Assembly: GCF_013409935.1 (NCBI RefSeq)
Contig: NZ_JACCCO010000001.1
Span: 2,294,001 to 2,358,000 of the forward strand
Source: Streptosporangium sandarakinum
GTDB lineage: Bacteria; Actinomycetota; Actinomycetes; Streptosporangiales; Streptosporangiaceae
Length of the DNA stretch: 64,000 nucleotides
Direction: 5' to 3'
Part shown: positions 35,287-43,987 of the stretch, one piece after another
Position numbering within the stretch: position 1 is the stretch's first letter
How the letters are laid out: the number at the start of each line of letters is the position of its first letter
Program-made: the position numbers and the translations under genes
The notes under the pieces: model-generated
Databases searched by the model: none
What the model was told of the DNA's origin: nothing
The model's input: the letters and a program-made list of their open reading frames with translations, nothing else

Positions 35287-35523
35287 ATGACCTCAGAGGC
35301 TCCGAGGAGCACCGACCCGGACGATCTGGCCCGCGCCCTGCAGGCCAGCCGCCCCGGATGGGTGGTCCTCTGGCGTCCCTGGGCCCGCTCCTTCTGGGCG
35401 TTCCCCTGCTGGATCACCGATGACCCCCGGCCCGTCGAAGCGAGGCGGGCCGGTGACCTGCTTTCCTTGATGGCGGAGACCGAGGCGGCCGACGCCGCTC
35501 ACCGGCGGGAACCCGTCGGCTAG
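35287..35523 (+). CDS. Small Trp-rich hypothetical protein
   Basis: 78 residues from ATG 35287 (weak GGTGG upstream; the frame stays open to 35071, so a longer form is possible). Centre: GWVVLWRPWARSFWAFPCWITDD, five tryptophans in ~23 residues, then LLSLMAETEAADAAHR. It resembles small actinomycete proteins of unknown function found near regulators. No function assigned. Confidence 0.6.
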   Translation: MTSEAPRSTDPDDLARALQASRPGWVVLWRPWARSFWAFPCWITDDPRPVEARRAGDLLSLMAETEAADAAHRREPVG

Positions 35524-35707
35524 GAACATGTGAGGGACGGCCGGCCAAGGGAAGCGGCCGGAACCGTCCGTCTCGGGTGCCCCGCCGCCTGGACCCCGCA
35601 CCGGCGTCGCGGGACGGCCGTCGCCGTCCCCTCCGGACGTCCTCCCGTGCTTTCCGGACGATCCTCCGGCTCCGCGGACGGCCGGGCGCCTTCCCGAAAC
35701 GGGCGGG

Positions 35708-35833
35708 TCAGCGGGTGGACACGGACCGCTTCTCCGCACCGTTGTTCTGGGAGTGGTCCCCCGCTCCCAGGCTTCCGAAGACCGCCGTCACCGCCACGGT
35801 GAGCCCGAGGACGGCGCGTACCGCGTTCCGCAT
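35708..35833 (-). CDS. 41-residue secreted peptide gene (small ORF)
   Basis: ATG 35833 has GGAGGTGAGAATC directly upstream, an ideal ribosome-binding site. The peptide is MRNAVRAVLGLTVAVTAVFG followed by SLGAGDHSQNNGAEKRSVSTR: a basic start, a hydrophobic core, a small-residue cleavage region and a hydrophilic ~20-residue tail. It looks like an exported signalling or antimicrobial peptide precursor. The ribosome-binding site is paired in a perfect hairpin (next entry). No transporter or processing gene is adjacent. Confidence 0.6.
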   Translation of the reverse strand: MRNAVRAVLGLTVAVTAVFGSLGAGDHSQNNGAEKRSVSTR

Positions 35834-36127
35834 GATTCTCACCTCCATAGCATGGAGGTCTGTTTCTTCCCTGGATGCGATCGGCTATCCCCGGTGCCAC
35901 CGAGATATCACTGCATCTGCACCATATTGCGCCTTTTTGCGGTCTTCCGATCTTGACGCCGGCCGATTCTCCCGCCTCGAAGCCCGTCGGCTCGGCGCAC
36001 CCCGGGAACTCATGAGCCGCCCGGCTCGGCACGCCCCGGCACCCCTGAGCCACCCGTCCCGCGCGCGCTCAGGCCCCGCTCGCCGGGGCCGCCGGACCAC
36101 CCGGGGTGAACCGCCCGCCCGGCGCGC
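35834..36127. other. Intergenic region between peptide gene and purE
   Basis: 294 bp: the hairpin above, an AT-richer stretch (35895-35960) that may carry the peptide-gene promoter, and a copy of the purE tail at 36063-36078. No other gene seen. Confidence 0.6.
35841..35859 (-). promoter_or_regulatory. Hairpin hiding the ribosome-binding site of the 41-aa peptide
   Basis: On the minus strand ACCTCCAT-GCT-ATGGAGGT forms an 8-bp perfect stem with a 3-nt loop. The right arm is the Shine-Dalgarno itself, seven bases before ATG. A four-codon reading frame (M-L-W-R-stop) starts inside the left arm and ends in the ribosome-binding site, a possible translational switch. Confidence 0.55.
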
Positions 36128-36137
36128 TCAGGCCCCG
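36063..36137. repeat. 16-bp direct repeat of the purE stop region
   Basis: gcgcgctcaggccccg occurs at 36063-36078 and 36122-36137; the second copy contains the purE stop codon (read on the minus strand). The offset is 59 bp. Confidence 0.8.
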
Positions 36138-36631
36138 AGGTCGGCGGCCTCCGCGCGGAGCCTGGCGCCCTTGGCGTGGGCCTGCTCCTTCAGCGTCACC
36201 TGGAACGCCTCCATCCTGGCCCGCAGCTCCTCGTCGGCGGCGGCGAGGATCCGTACGGCCAGCAGCCCCGCGTTGCGGGCGCCACCGATGGCGACGGTCG
36301 CCACCGGCACCCCGGCGGGCATCTGGACGATCGACAGCAGGGAGTCCATGCCGTCGAGGTACTTCAGCGGGACGGGCACGCCGATCACCGGCAGGGGGGT
36401 GACCGAGGCGAGCATCCCGGGCAGGTGGGCGGCTCCCCCGGCGCCCGCGATGATCACCTTCAGGCCGCGCCCGGCGGCCTCCGCCCCGTAGGCGATCATC
36501 TCGTCGGGCATGCGGTGCGCGGAGACCACGTCGGCCTCGAACGCCACCCCGAACTCGGCCAGCGCCTCGGCGGCGGCCTTCATCACCGGCCAGTCGGAGT
36601 CGCTGCCCATGACGATGCCGACGTCGGTCAT
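36128..36631 (-). CDS. purE: N5-carboxyaminoimidazole ribonucleotide mutase
   Basis: 167 residues; ATG 36631 with GAGGAGAAGG. Class I Pur[23 protein letters not shown] (catalytic His), [18 protein letters not shown]. It converts N5-CAIR to CAIR in purine synthesis, acting after PurK, whose gene lies 105 bp upstream. The spacer contains short gtctcgtg repeats. Confidence 0.96.
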   Translation of the reverse strand: MTDVGIVMGSDSDWPVMKAAAEALAEFGVAFEADVVSAHRMPDEMIAYGAEAAGRGLKVIIAGAGGAAHLPGMLASVTPLPVIGVPVPLKYLDGMDSLLSIVQMPAGVPVATVAIGGARNAGLLAVRILAAADEELRARMEAFQVTLKEQAHAKGARLRAEAADLGA

Positions 36632-36736
36632 GCCTTCTCCTCGCGATCTCATGCTCTCGTGGTCTCGTGGTCTCGTGACCTCAACGGTCTCGCCGTCTCG
36701 CGGACCGCGCCGTGGGGCTCTCGGTGCCGTGGACGC

Positions 36737-37894
36737 TCAGGTGTAGACGCCCTCGGAGAGGTAGACGGCGGCGTGCCTGGCCCGGGCCCGGACCTCGTCG
36801 AGGTCGGTGCCGAGGGCCGTGACGTGGCCGATCTTGCGGCCGGGCCGTACCTCTTTACCGTAGAAGTGGACCTTGATCCCCGGGTCGTGGGCCATCACGT
36901 GCTCGTAGCGGGAGAAGACGTCCGGGTCGTCGCCGCCCAGGAGGTTGGCCATCACCACGACGGGGGCCGACATCGAGGGCGAGCCGAGGGGAAGGTCGAG
37001 CACGGCGCGCAGGTGCTGCTCGAACTGGGAGGTGCGGGCGCCGTCGATGGTCCAGTGGCCGCTGTTGTGCGGGCGCATGGCCAGCTCGTTCACCACGAGC
37101 CCGGAGGGGGTGGCGAACATCTCGACGGCCAGCAACCCGGTCACGCCCAGCTCGTGGGCGATGTTCAGGGCGATCCGCTGGGCCACCGCGGCCTGCTCGG
37201 GGTCGAGGCCGGGAGCGGGGGCGAGCACCTCCACGCAGATGCCGTCGCGCTGGACGGTCTCCACCACCGGGTAGCTGACGCCCTGGCCGTGCGGGGACCG
37301 GGCGACGAGGACGGCCAGCTCGCGCTCGAACGGCACGAACGCCTCCGCCATCAGCGGCACCCCGGAGGCCAGCACCTCGGCGGCCTCCTCGGCGGACCGG
37401 CAGACCCAGACGCCGCGGCCGTCGTAGCCGCCGCGGACCGCCTTCAGCACGACCGGCCAGCCGTGCTCGGCGCCGAACGCCTCGACGTCGGCGGCGGTCT
37501 CGATCCGCCGCCAGGGTGGGCAGGGGGCGCCGATCGCGGTCAGCCGCTCGCGCATCACGGCCTTGTCCTGGGCGTGAACCAGCGCGTCGGCGCCGGGGTG
37601 CACGGCGAGGCCGTCGGCGGCCAGCGCGCGGACGTGCTCGGTGGGGACGTGCTCGTGGTCGAAGGTGACGGCGTCGCACCCCTTGGCGAAGTCGCGCAGG
37701 TCGGCCAGCTCGCGGTAGTCGCCCAGGCGTACGTCGGAGATCACCCGGGCGGCGCTCTCGCCGGGGGCGCCGGCCAGCACCCGCAGCTCCACTCCGAGGG
37801 CGATCGCCGCCTGCTGGGTCATCCGGGCCAGCTGACCGGCTCCGATCATGCCGACGACCGGGCCGATGGAAGGTGCGGAGGAAGGGCTGCTCAC
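36737..37894 (-). CDS. purK: N5-carboxyaminoimidazole ribonucleotide synthase
   Basis: 385 residues from GTG 37894. ATP-grasp enzyme: GMIGAGQLARM, DHEHVP, VLKAVRGGYDGRGVWV, NELAMRPHNSGHWT. It carboxylates AIR using ATP and bicarbonate. There is no Shine-Dalgarno; TAAACT lies 8 bp before GTG, consistent with a leaderless transcript. The in-frame extension upstream to 38008 lacks family similarity. Confidence 0.95.
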   Translation of the reverse strand: MSSPSSAPSIGPVVGMIGAGQLARMTQQAAIALGVELRVLAGAPGESAARVISDVRLGDYRELADLRDFAKGCDAVTFDHEHVPTEHVRALAADGLAVHPGADALVHAQDKAVMRERLTAIGAPCPPWRRIETAADVEAFGAEHGWPVVLKAVRGGYDGRGVWVCRSAEEAAEVLASGVPLMAEAFVPFERELAVLVARSPHGQGVSYPVVETVQRDGICVEVLAPAPGLDPEQAAVAQRIALNIAHELGVTGLLAVEMFATPSGLVVNELAMRPHNSGHWTIDGARTSQFEQHLRAVLDLPLGSPSMSAPVVVMANLLGGDDPDVFSRYEHVMAHDPGIKVHFYGKEVRPGRKIGHVTALGTDLDEVRARARHAAVYLSEGVYT

Positions 37895-38044
37895 GTCGGT
37901 CGAGTTTACCGGCCCGGTACGGCCGGTCGCCGCGAGCCCCGGAGCGGCCTGCCACGTGACGTCCCCGGACCGGTTCCGTCCGTGTCGGCCGTGGAAAACG
38001 GTGATCATGCATGTCCGGCGGCCTTCGGTCGGAGTAACGCGATG

Positions 38045-38074
38045 TTGACCGATTTATCCGACTCATCCTGATAT
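38045..38074 (+). promoter_or_regulatory. Sigma-70-like promoter for gtrA-like gene
   Basis: TTGACC (38045-38050), 18-bp spacer, TGATAT (38069-38074) in an AT-rich island. It implies a ~140-nt leader before GTG 38221. The rest of the 326-bp gap (37895-38220) shows nothing else. Confidence 0.55.
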
Positions 38075-38220
38075 TTCGTGGAATGTGTTACCCGACCGCT
38101 GACATCCCCACCGATCCACCGGGACGCGGAACGGGCAGGTATCCCGGTACCCTGACAGCGCAAGTGTCCGGGGTCCCCGAGCGGCGGGTCCTCAGCCGAC
38201 CGAAAGGACCAGGCAAAGAC

Positions 38221-38700
38221 GTGGAGTTTCTGCGACGCGCCTACCTGCGGTTCGCCGACCTGGCGAAGGAACTGGCGAAGTTCGGGACCATCGGGGGGAT
38301 CGCCTTCCTCATCGACACCGGCGGCTTCAACCTCGTCCAGTACGGCCTGCACCAGGGCCCGCTGACCTCCAAGGTGGCCTCCACGGTCGTGGCGACCACC
38401 TTCGCCTACTTCGGCAACCGCTACTGGACCTACCGCCACCACGAGCAGAGCGGCCTGGCCCGGGAGTACTTCCTGTTCTTCCTGCTCAACGCCGTCGCCC
38501 TGCTGATCGGCCTGCTCTGCCTCGGCTTCACCCACTACACGCTGAAGCTGACCGACCCGCTGAGCATGAACCTCGCCAACCTCGTCGGCATCGGCCTGGG
38601 CACGCTGTTCCGCTTCTGGTCCTACAAGAAGTGGGTCTTCCTGGCTGCCACGGAAGAGGTGCCGAAGGAACTGCCCGACGACATCACGCGGGCCCGCTGA
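38221..38700 (+). CDS. GtrA family membrane protein
   Basis: 159 residues from GTG 38221. Four helices in the GtrA pattern: KFGTIGGIAFLIDTGGFNLV, STVVATTFAYFGNRYWTY, FLLNAVALLIGLLCLGF and NLVGIGLGTLFRFWSYKKWVF. GtrA proteins are thought to move or present lipid-linked sugars across the membrane. The 3' end overlaps the convergent kinase gene by 17 bp. Confidence 0.88.
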   Translation: MEFLRRAYLRFADLAKELAKFGTIGGIAFLIDTGGFNLVQYGLHQGPLTSKVASTVVATTFAYFGNRYWTYRHHEQSGLAREYFLFFLLNAVALLIGLLCLGFTHYTLKLTDPLSMNLANLVGIGLGTLFRFWSYKKWVFLAATEEVPKELPDDITRAR

Positions 38701-39958
38701 CCACCCGGTTCCTCGGCGTCTCGGCCTTGCGCAGGAACAGCGCGAACACCGCGGGGCGGGGCCGTACGAGCTCCAGGCGGCCGCCGTCGGCGGCGGCCAG
38801 CGCGCGGGCCAGGGTCAGCCCCAGGCCGGTGCCGCCCTTGCCGCTGACGTTCCGCTCGAACACCCGGCCGGCGAGGTCGTCGGCGATGCCCTCCCCCTCG
38901 TCGGCCACCTCGACCACGACGGAGGTGTCCTTCTCGCTGGTGGTCACCGTCACCGTGCCGTCGCCGTGCCGCAGCGAGTTCTCCAGCAGCGTGGAGATCA
39001 CCTGACTGATGCCGCCGCTGGTGGCCAGCGGGCGCAGGCCGCGCGTGCCCTCCAGCCGGATGTCCCGCCCCATCCGGCGGAACGCCGGACCCCACTCGGT
39101 GAGCTGCTGCTCCAGTATCCGGTCGAGCTTGACGGCCTCGGCCTGGGCGTGCCGCTGCCGCCGGGCCGCGGCGAGCAGCTCGTCGATCACGGCGGTGAGC
39201 CGCTCGGCCTGCACGATCGCGGCCTCGCCCTCCTCCTTGACGACCGACGGGTCGTGCGCGGCGGCGACGATCTCCTCCAGCCGCATGGTCAGGCCGGTGA
39301 GCGGGGTGCGGAGCTGGTGGGAGGCGTCGGTGGCGAACTCGCGTTCCCTGGCCAGCAGGTCGGAGATGCGGGTGGCGCTGCGGTCGAGCACCTCGGCCAC
39401 CCGGTCGAGCTCCTGGATCCCGTAGCGGTGCTTGCTCGGCCGGGCGTCCCCCGAGCCGAGCCGCTCAGCGATCATCGCCAGGTCGCTGAGCGGAAGCGTC
39501 AGGCGGCGCGACTGCACGATGGCGAGCCCGACCGCCACCGCGAGCGCGGCCGTGGCCAGCCCGAGGATGAGCAGCAGCCACGCCCGGACCTCCCGCGCCA
39601 CCGCGGTGCGGTCCCGGGTGACCGCGACGTACACCCCGTTCTCCGACTGGGCGTCCTCGGTCATCTTGCGATTGTCCGAGGGCTCGGTTCCCACCGTCGT
39701 CACCTGCGGCGGCGTGCCCTTGACGTAGATCTGGATGTACCGGTCGGGATACTTGCGCGCCAGCTGCACGGGATCGATGGGCTGGTCCTGCAGCCGGGCG
39801 TACTCGACCTCGTTCAGCAGGCTCTTGGCCTGCGAGACGAGACCCTGGGTCGCCTCTTCCTCGATCAGCCGGTTCACGGCCACGCCGAGCGGGATGCCGA
39901 GCAGCAGCACCGCGATGACCGCGACGAGCAGGGTGGAGGAGAGGAGCCGGCGGCGCAT
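38684..39958 (-). CDS. Sensor histidine kinase
   Basis: 424 residues from ATG. Two membrane helices (~5-28 and ~125-147) frame a ~95-residue extracellular sensor. HAMP linker, then His box FATDASHQLRTPLTGL, N box TLLENSLRHGDG, G boxes DEGEGI and GKGGTGLGL. It pairs with the response regulator immediately upstream (3 bp gap). Signal unknown. Confidence 0.94.
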   Translation of the reverse strand: MRRRLLSSTLLVAVIAVLLLGIPLGVAVNRLIEEEATQGLVSQAKSLLNEVEYARLQDQPIDPVQLARKYPDRYIQIYVKGTPPQVTTVGTEPSDNRKMTEDAQSENGVYVAVTRDRTAVAREVRAWLLLILGLATAALAVAVGLAIVQSRRLTLPLSDLAMIAERLGSGDARPSKHRYGIQELDRVAEVLDRSATRISDLLAREREFATDASHQLRTPLTGLTMRLEEIVAAAHDPSVVKEEGEAAIVQAERLTAVIDELLAAARRQRHAQAEAVKLDRILEQQLTEWGPAFRRMGRDIRLEGTRGLRPLATSGGISQVISTLLENSLRHGDGTVTVTTSEKDTSVVVEVADEGEGIADDLAGRVFERNVSGKGGTGLGLTLARALAAADGGRLELVRPRPAVFALFLRKAETPRNRVVSGPA

Positions 39959-39961
39959 CCC

Positions 39962-40630
39962 CTACTCTCGCTCGAAGCGGAAGCCGACCCCCCGGACGGT
40001 CGTGATGTACCGCGGCTTGGCGGCGTCGTCGCCGAGCTTGCGGCGCAGCCACGATATGTGCATGTCCAGGGTCTTGGTGGAGCCCCACCAGTTGGTGTCC
40101 CACACCTCGCGCATGATCTGCTCGCGGGTGACCACCTTTCCGGCGTCCCGGACGAGGACCCGGAGCAGGTCGAACTCCTTGGTCGTGAGGTGGAGCTCCT
40201 TGTCGCCCATCCACGCGCGACGGGAGTCGGCGTCGATGCGGACGCCCTGCACGACGGGCGTCTCGGACGTGCCACGCCGCAGCAGGGCGCGCACCCGGGC
40301 GAGGAGCTCGGCGAGGCGGAAGGGTTTGGTGACGTAGTCGTCGGCTCCGGCGTCGAGGCCGACGACGGTGTCGACCTCGTCGACGCGGGCCGTGAGGATG
40401 AGCACGGGTGTGCCGTGCCCCTCCGCGCGAATGCGCCTGGCGACTTCGAGGCCGTCCATCTCGGGCAGGCCGAGGTCAAGAACTATCAAGTCGATGCCAC
40501 CCGACAGCGCCCGCTCCAGGGCCTGCGGGCCGTCGGGGCTCACCTCGACTTGGTAACCCTCGCGGCGCAGCGCACGCGCGAGCGGTTCGGAGATCGAGGT
40601 GTCATCCTCGGCGAGAAGTACACAGGTCAT
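39962..40630 (-). CDS. OmpR-family response regulator
   Basis: 222 residues from ATG 40630. Receiver: LLAEDD acidic pocket, phospho-Asp in VLDLGLPEMDG, Lys in YVTKPF. C-terminal winged helix: LTTKEFDLLRVLVRDAGKVVTREQIM, TLDMHISWLRRKLGD, TVRGVGFRFE. Cotranscribed with the kinase. Direct repeats just upstream suggest autoregulation. Confidence 0.95.
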   Translation of the reverse strand: MTCVLLAEDDTSISEPLARALRREGYQVEVSPDGPQALERALSGGIDLIVLDLGLPEMDGLEVARRIRAEGHGTPVLILTARVDEVDTVVGLDAGADDYVTKPFRLAELLARVRALLRRGTSETPVVQGVRIDADSRRAWMGDKELHLTTKEFDLLRVLVRDAGKVVTREQIMREVWDTNWWGSTKTLDMHISWLRRKLGDDAAKPRYITTVRGVGFRFERE

Positions 40631-40680
40631 AACGCGATCGTAGGACCTTAGAGGATCGTTTCCCCGGTACAGCGCGCGGT

Positions 40681-40709
40681 TTGACTCGTCATTGACCTAT
40701 CCATTGACC
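40681..40709 (-). promoter_or_regulatory. Three GTCAA direct repeats upstream of the response regulator
   Basis: On the minus strand GGTCAA, GGTCAA and AGTCAA lie 12 and 11 bp apart, ~50-80 bp upstream of the regulator ATG. Direct repeats of ~11 bp are the usual binding pattern for OmpR-family regulators. Confidence 0.5.
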
Positions 40710-40828
40710 TGGGCAAACACTGATAAATCCCGGATAGTCACGCCGCAACGCCCCGCGGTCGCGTGGTACGGCTCCCGCATCGGAAGAACCTCGAAAGGGC
40801 AGTCTTCCCAATGACCCGGATAACAGAA

Positions 40829-40860
40829 CCCGTAAATCCCCCTGTAAGGGATTTGACGGG
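40829..40860. other. Strong hairpin in a gene-free region
   Basis: CCCGT-AAATCCC (40829-40840) pairs with GGGATTT-g-ACGGG (40848-40860): 12 pairs, one bulge, 7-nt loop. It lies between the response-regulator promoter and the terminator of the MBL gene. No gene is seen in 40631-40931; a small RNA is possible. Confidence 0.5.
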
Positions 40861-40881
40861 CGCGTCCCGGCGATCATCCCG

Positions 40882-40914
40882 AAAAGGCCCGCGGCGTCCG
40901 ACGCGCCGCGGGCC
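40882..40914 (-). terminator. Rho-independent terminator after the MBL hydrolase
   Basis: GGCCCGCGGCG / CGCCGCGGGCC, an 11-bp stem with a 7-nt loop. On the minus strand it is followed by TTTTC, 18 bp past the MBL stop. Confidence 0.8.
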
Positions 40915-40931
40915 GGCCGGGCCGGGTGGGC

Positions 40932-41570
40932 TCAGTGCCCCCGGGCCAGCCACTCCTCCAGGTGCGGGGCCTCCTCGCCGATCGTGGTGGAGTCGCCGTG
41001 CCCGGTGCGCACGACCGTCTCCGGCGGCAGCGTCAGCAGCCGCCCGCGGATCGACTCGACGATCGTCTCGAACGACGAGAACGACCGGCCCGTCGCGCCC
41101 GGCCCGCCCCGGAACAGCGTGTCGCCGGTGAAGACCGTCCCGAGCGCGGGGGCGTACAGGCAGACCGCGCCGGGCGCGTGACCCGGCGTGTGCATGACGG
41201 TCAGCTCGACCCCGCCCGCCGAGATCACCTGCCCGTCCGCCAGCGGCGTGTACGGCGTGCCGGGGTGGACCATGTCCCACAGGACCTGGTCGGCCGGGTG
41301 GAGCATGACCGGGGCGCCGGTCCGCGCGGCGAGGGCCGGGGCGGCGCCGACGTGGTCGTCGTGCCCGTGGGTGCAGACGATCGCCCGGACCGTGCGGTCG
41401 CCGACCGCCGCGGCGATGGCCTCGGCGTCGTGCGCCGCGTCGATCACGACGACCTCGTCGCCCGAGCCGACCAGCCAGACGTTGTTGTCGACCTCCCAGG
41501 TGCCGCCGTCCAGCGAGAACGTCCCCGAGGTGACGACCCTGCCGATCGCCGCGCCCTCTCCGGCGGTCAC
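40932..41570 (-). CDS. MBL-fold metallohydrolase, partner of MscR
   Basis: 212 residues from GTG 41570, sharing GTGA with the mscR stop. Metal-binding [10 protein letters not shown] (HxHxDH), [15 protein letters not shown] and GHGDST are glyoxalase II-like. Next to mscR in many actinomycetes, it is thought to hydrolyse S-formylmycothiol or a related thioester in formaldehyde detoxification; that role is by association. Confidence 0.88.
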   Translation of the reverse strand: MTAGEGAAIGRVVTSGTFSLDGGTWEVDNNVWLVGSGDEVVVIDAAHDAEAIAAAVGDRTVRAIVCTHGHDDHVGAAPALAARTGAPVMLHPADQVLWDMVHPGTPYTPLADGQVISAGGVELTVMHTPGHAPGAVCLYAPALGTVFTGDTLFRGGPGATGRSFSSFETIVESIRGRLLTLPPETVVRTGHGDSTTIGEEAPHLEEWLARGH

Positions 41571-42652
41571 AGGACCACCACCGAGCGCAGGACCTCGCCG
41601 CGGTGCATCTTGGCGAACGCCTCCTCGACGTCGCCGAGGCCGATCGTCTCGGAGACGAACCGGTCGAGGTCGAGCCGGCCCTGGAGGTAGAGGTCGATGA
41701 GCATCGGGAAGTCGCGGCTGGGCAGGCAGTCGCCGTACCACGACGACTTCAGCGCGCCGCCGCGCCCGAAGACGTCCAGCAGCGGCAGCTCGACCGTCAT
41801 CTCCGGGGTGGGCACGCCGACCAGCACGACGGTCCCGGCCAGGTCGCGGGCGTAGAACGCCTGCCGGTAGGTCTCCGGGCGGCCGACCGCCTCGATCACC
41901 ACGTCGGCGCCGTTGCCGCCGGTGAGCTCGCGGATGGCCTCCACCGGGTCGGCGTCGCGGGAGTTGATCGTGTGGGTGGCGCCGAACTCCTTCGCCCAGC
42001 CGAGCTTGCGGTCGTCGACGTCCACCGCGATGATCTTCGTCGCGCCCGCCAGCCGGGCGCCGTGGACGGCGGCGTCGCCCACGCCGCCGCAGCCGATGAC
42101 GGCCACGCTGTCGCCGCGGGTCACCGCGCCGGTGTTGATCGCGGCGCCGATGCCCGCCATCACGCCGCAGCCCAGCAGGCCGGCCGCGGTCGCGGGCGCC
42201 TGCCGGTCCACCTTGGTGCACTGGCCCGCCGCGACCAGGGTCTTCTCGATGAACGCGCCGATGCCGAGGGCCGGGGTGAGGGGCGTGCCGTCCTCCAGCG
42301 TCATCCTCTGGGTGGCGTTGTGGGTGTTGAAGCAGTACCACGGGCGGCCCCTCCGGCAGGCGCGGCACTCACCGCAGACCGCCCGCCAGTTGAGGATCAC
42401 GTAGTCGCCGGGGGCCACCTCGGTGACGCCCTCGCCGACCGCCTCGACCACCCCGGCGGCCTCGTGGCCGAGCAGGAACGGGAACTCGTCGTTGATCCCG
42501 CCCTCGCGGTAGTGGAGGTCGGTGTGGCAGACGCCGCACGCCTGGATGTTCACCACCGCCTCGCCGGGGCCGGGGTCGGGGACGTGGATCGTCTCCAGCG
42601 AGACGGGCTCACCCTTCGCCCGCGCGACCACGCCTTGAACGGTGTACGGCAT
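41567..42652 (-). CDS. mscR: S-(hydroxymethyl)mycothiol dehydrogenase
   Basis: 361 residues; ATG 42652 with GAGGTGC. Class III-type zinc alcohol dehydrogenase: catalytic zinc site [15 protein letters not shown]; structural zinc [18 protein letters not shown] fold [33 protein letters not shown] is typical of the mycothiol-dependent branch. It oxidises the formaldehyde-mycothiol adduct and also acts as a nitrosothiol reductase. Its presence marks a mycothiol-using actinomycete. Confidence 0.9.
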   Translation of the reverse strand: MPYTVQGVVARAKGEPVSLETIHVPDPGPGEAVVNIQACGVCHTDLHYREGGINDEFPFLLGHEAAGVVEAVGEGVTEVAPGDYVILNWRAVCGECRACRRGRPWYCFNTHNATQRMTLEDGTPLTPALGIGAFIEKTLVAAGQCTKVDRQAPATAAGLLGCGVMAGIGAAINTGAVTRGDSVAVIGCGGVGDAAVHGARLAGATKIIAVDVDDRKLGWAKEFGATHTINSRDADPVEAIRELTGGNGADVVIEAVGRPETYRQAFYARDLAGTVVLVGVPTPEMTVELPLLDVFGRGGALKSSWYGDCLPSRDFPMLIDLYLQGRLDLDRFVSETIGLGDVEEAFAKMHRGEVLRSVVVL

Positions 42653-42808
42653 GTCATGCACCTCAGATCTTCGAGCTCGTACCGGTCGGTCGGCGCCCAC
42701 GAAGCGGTCCCCCGGGACGCCCACGCCTCAATCCTTATCAGTCCCCGCGAAACGTGCACGACTCCGCACGGACCGTGGCCCCGTCCGGGCGGCTCGGCTC
42801 CCCCGCTG

Positions 42809-42887
42809 CACGTACGGCCGGTCTCCCCTGGCACGTACGGTCCTTCCCCGCGACACGTACGGGCTAGCTCCCCCGCAGCACGTACGG
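42809..42887. repeat. Four CACGTACGG repeats at the cyclase 3' end
   Basis: CACGTACGG at 42809, 42832, 42854 and 42879, 22-25 bp apart, with CCCC(C)GC between. The rightmost copy encodes the last residues of the adenylate cyclase (PYVLRGS); the others are non-coding copies of that tail. Confidence 0.8.
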
Positions 42888-43841
42888 CTGGACCATGCCG
42901 AGACCGCGGACCGGCCGGCGGCGCATGCGGACCACCTCCACGCCCGGCGCGCCCTCGACGGCGGCGGCCACCCCCTCGTCCGCGAGGATCGTGCCGGGAC
43001 GGGCGATGGCGGTCAGCCGGGCCGCCAGGTTGACGGTGGTCCCGAAGACGTCGCCCATGACCGGCAGCACCGGGCCGTGGGCCAGGCCGATCCGCACGCC
43101 GGGGCCGTCCCGGTCCGTCGTCTCGGCGAGCTCCAGCGCGATCGCGGCGGCCCGGCGCGGGTCGGCGGCGGTGAACAGCACCTCGTCGCCGAGCGTCTTG
43201 ACCAGGCGACCGCCGTTCGCGGCGACGATGTCGGAGGCGCGGGACTCGAACCCCTCGACCAGCCCGGCCAGGGCCCGCTCGTCCATCGAGCGGGACAGGC
43301 GGGTGAAGGAGACCAGGTCGGCGAAGCCCACCGCGAGGGTCCGCCGGGCCGGCGAGATCTCCTCGGCCATGTCGGCGACGGCCAGCAGGCGGGTCCCGGC
43401 GGCGGCGAGCTGGGCGCGCCACGCGTGCACCAGCATCCGCTCCAGGTCCGGCAGCAGGCGGCGCGAGGTGTCGAGGACCGCGGCGAGGTCGTCGTCGGTG
43501 GGTGTCCGCCCCGGGTCGAGCATGGTGCCGATCAGGATGTCGGCCTGCCACTGGGCGAGCCTGGCCGTCGTCTGGCCGAGCGCCCTGGCCATCCGGACGG
43601 TGGTCTCGTCGTCCATGGACCCGTCGTCCATCATCGACCTGACCCGGCGGAGGGATTCCACGTCGGCGTCGGTGAAGGCCACCGCGTCGTCGGGCAGCGT
43701 GGCGAACCCCAGGGCCCGCCAGATGCGCTCGGTGAGGCTCTGCGGCACCCCGGCCAGCTCGGCCACCTGGATACGGGTGTAGCGGGGCCGGTCTCCGGCG
43801 AAGACGCTCTCGATCTGCTCGGCCGTCGGACGTCCGGTCAC
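42864..43841 (-). CDS. Class III adenylate cyclase with Rv1264-like regulatory domain
   Basis: 325 residues from GTG 43841 with GAGGGG upstream. Residues ~1-155 are a helical N-terminal domain like the pH-responsive inhibitory domain of Rv1264. Residues ~165-325 are the cyclase: metal Asp in VGFADLVSF and GDEVLFTA, purine-site Lys in LVKTLGDE, Asp in GDVFGTTVNLAARL, with the transition-state Asn and Arg there too. It is predicted to make cAMP as a soluble homodimer. Confidence 0.9.
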   Translation of the reverse strand: MTGRPTAEQIESVFAGDRPRYTRIQVAELAGVPQSLTERIWRALGFATLPDDAVAFTDADVESLRRVRSMMDDGSMDDETTVRMARALGQTTARLAQWQADILIGTMLDPGRTPTDDDLAAVLDTSRRLLPDLERMLVHAWRAQLAAAGTRLLAVADMAEEISPARRTLAVGFADLVSFTRLSRSMDERALAGLVEGFESRASDIVAANGGRLVKTLGDEVLFTAADPRRAAAIALELAETTDRDGPGVRIGLAHGPVLPVMGDVFGTTVNLAARLTAIARPGTILADEGVAAAVEGAPGVEVVRMRRRPVRGLGMVQPYVLRGS

Positions 43842-43889
43842 TTCCCCTCACCCCCTTCTCGCCTCCCCGCCCAGGAGGTTACGCCACGT

Positions 43890-43934
43890 GGCCGTGCCCG
43901 CCGCGCGGCCCCCGGCCGTACGGCGGGCACGGCC
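43890..43934 (-). terminator. Terminator after the PH-domain gene
   Basis: GGCCGTGCCCGCCG (43890) pairs with CGGCGGGCACGGCC (43921), 14 bp with a 17-nt loop, 54 bp past the stop. Confidence 0.75.
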
Positions 43935-43987
43935 CCCACAGCGACCCCCGCACGGCATTCGGCCCGTACGGCGGCCCCGGGAGGCCC

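Noticed and set aside
40681-40709. TTGAC -35 boxes on the plus strand
   Set aside because: No -10 hexamer fits at 16-18 bp from any of the three, and no gene follows on that strand.
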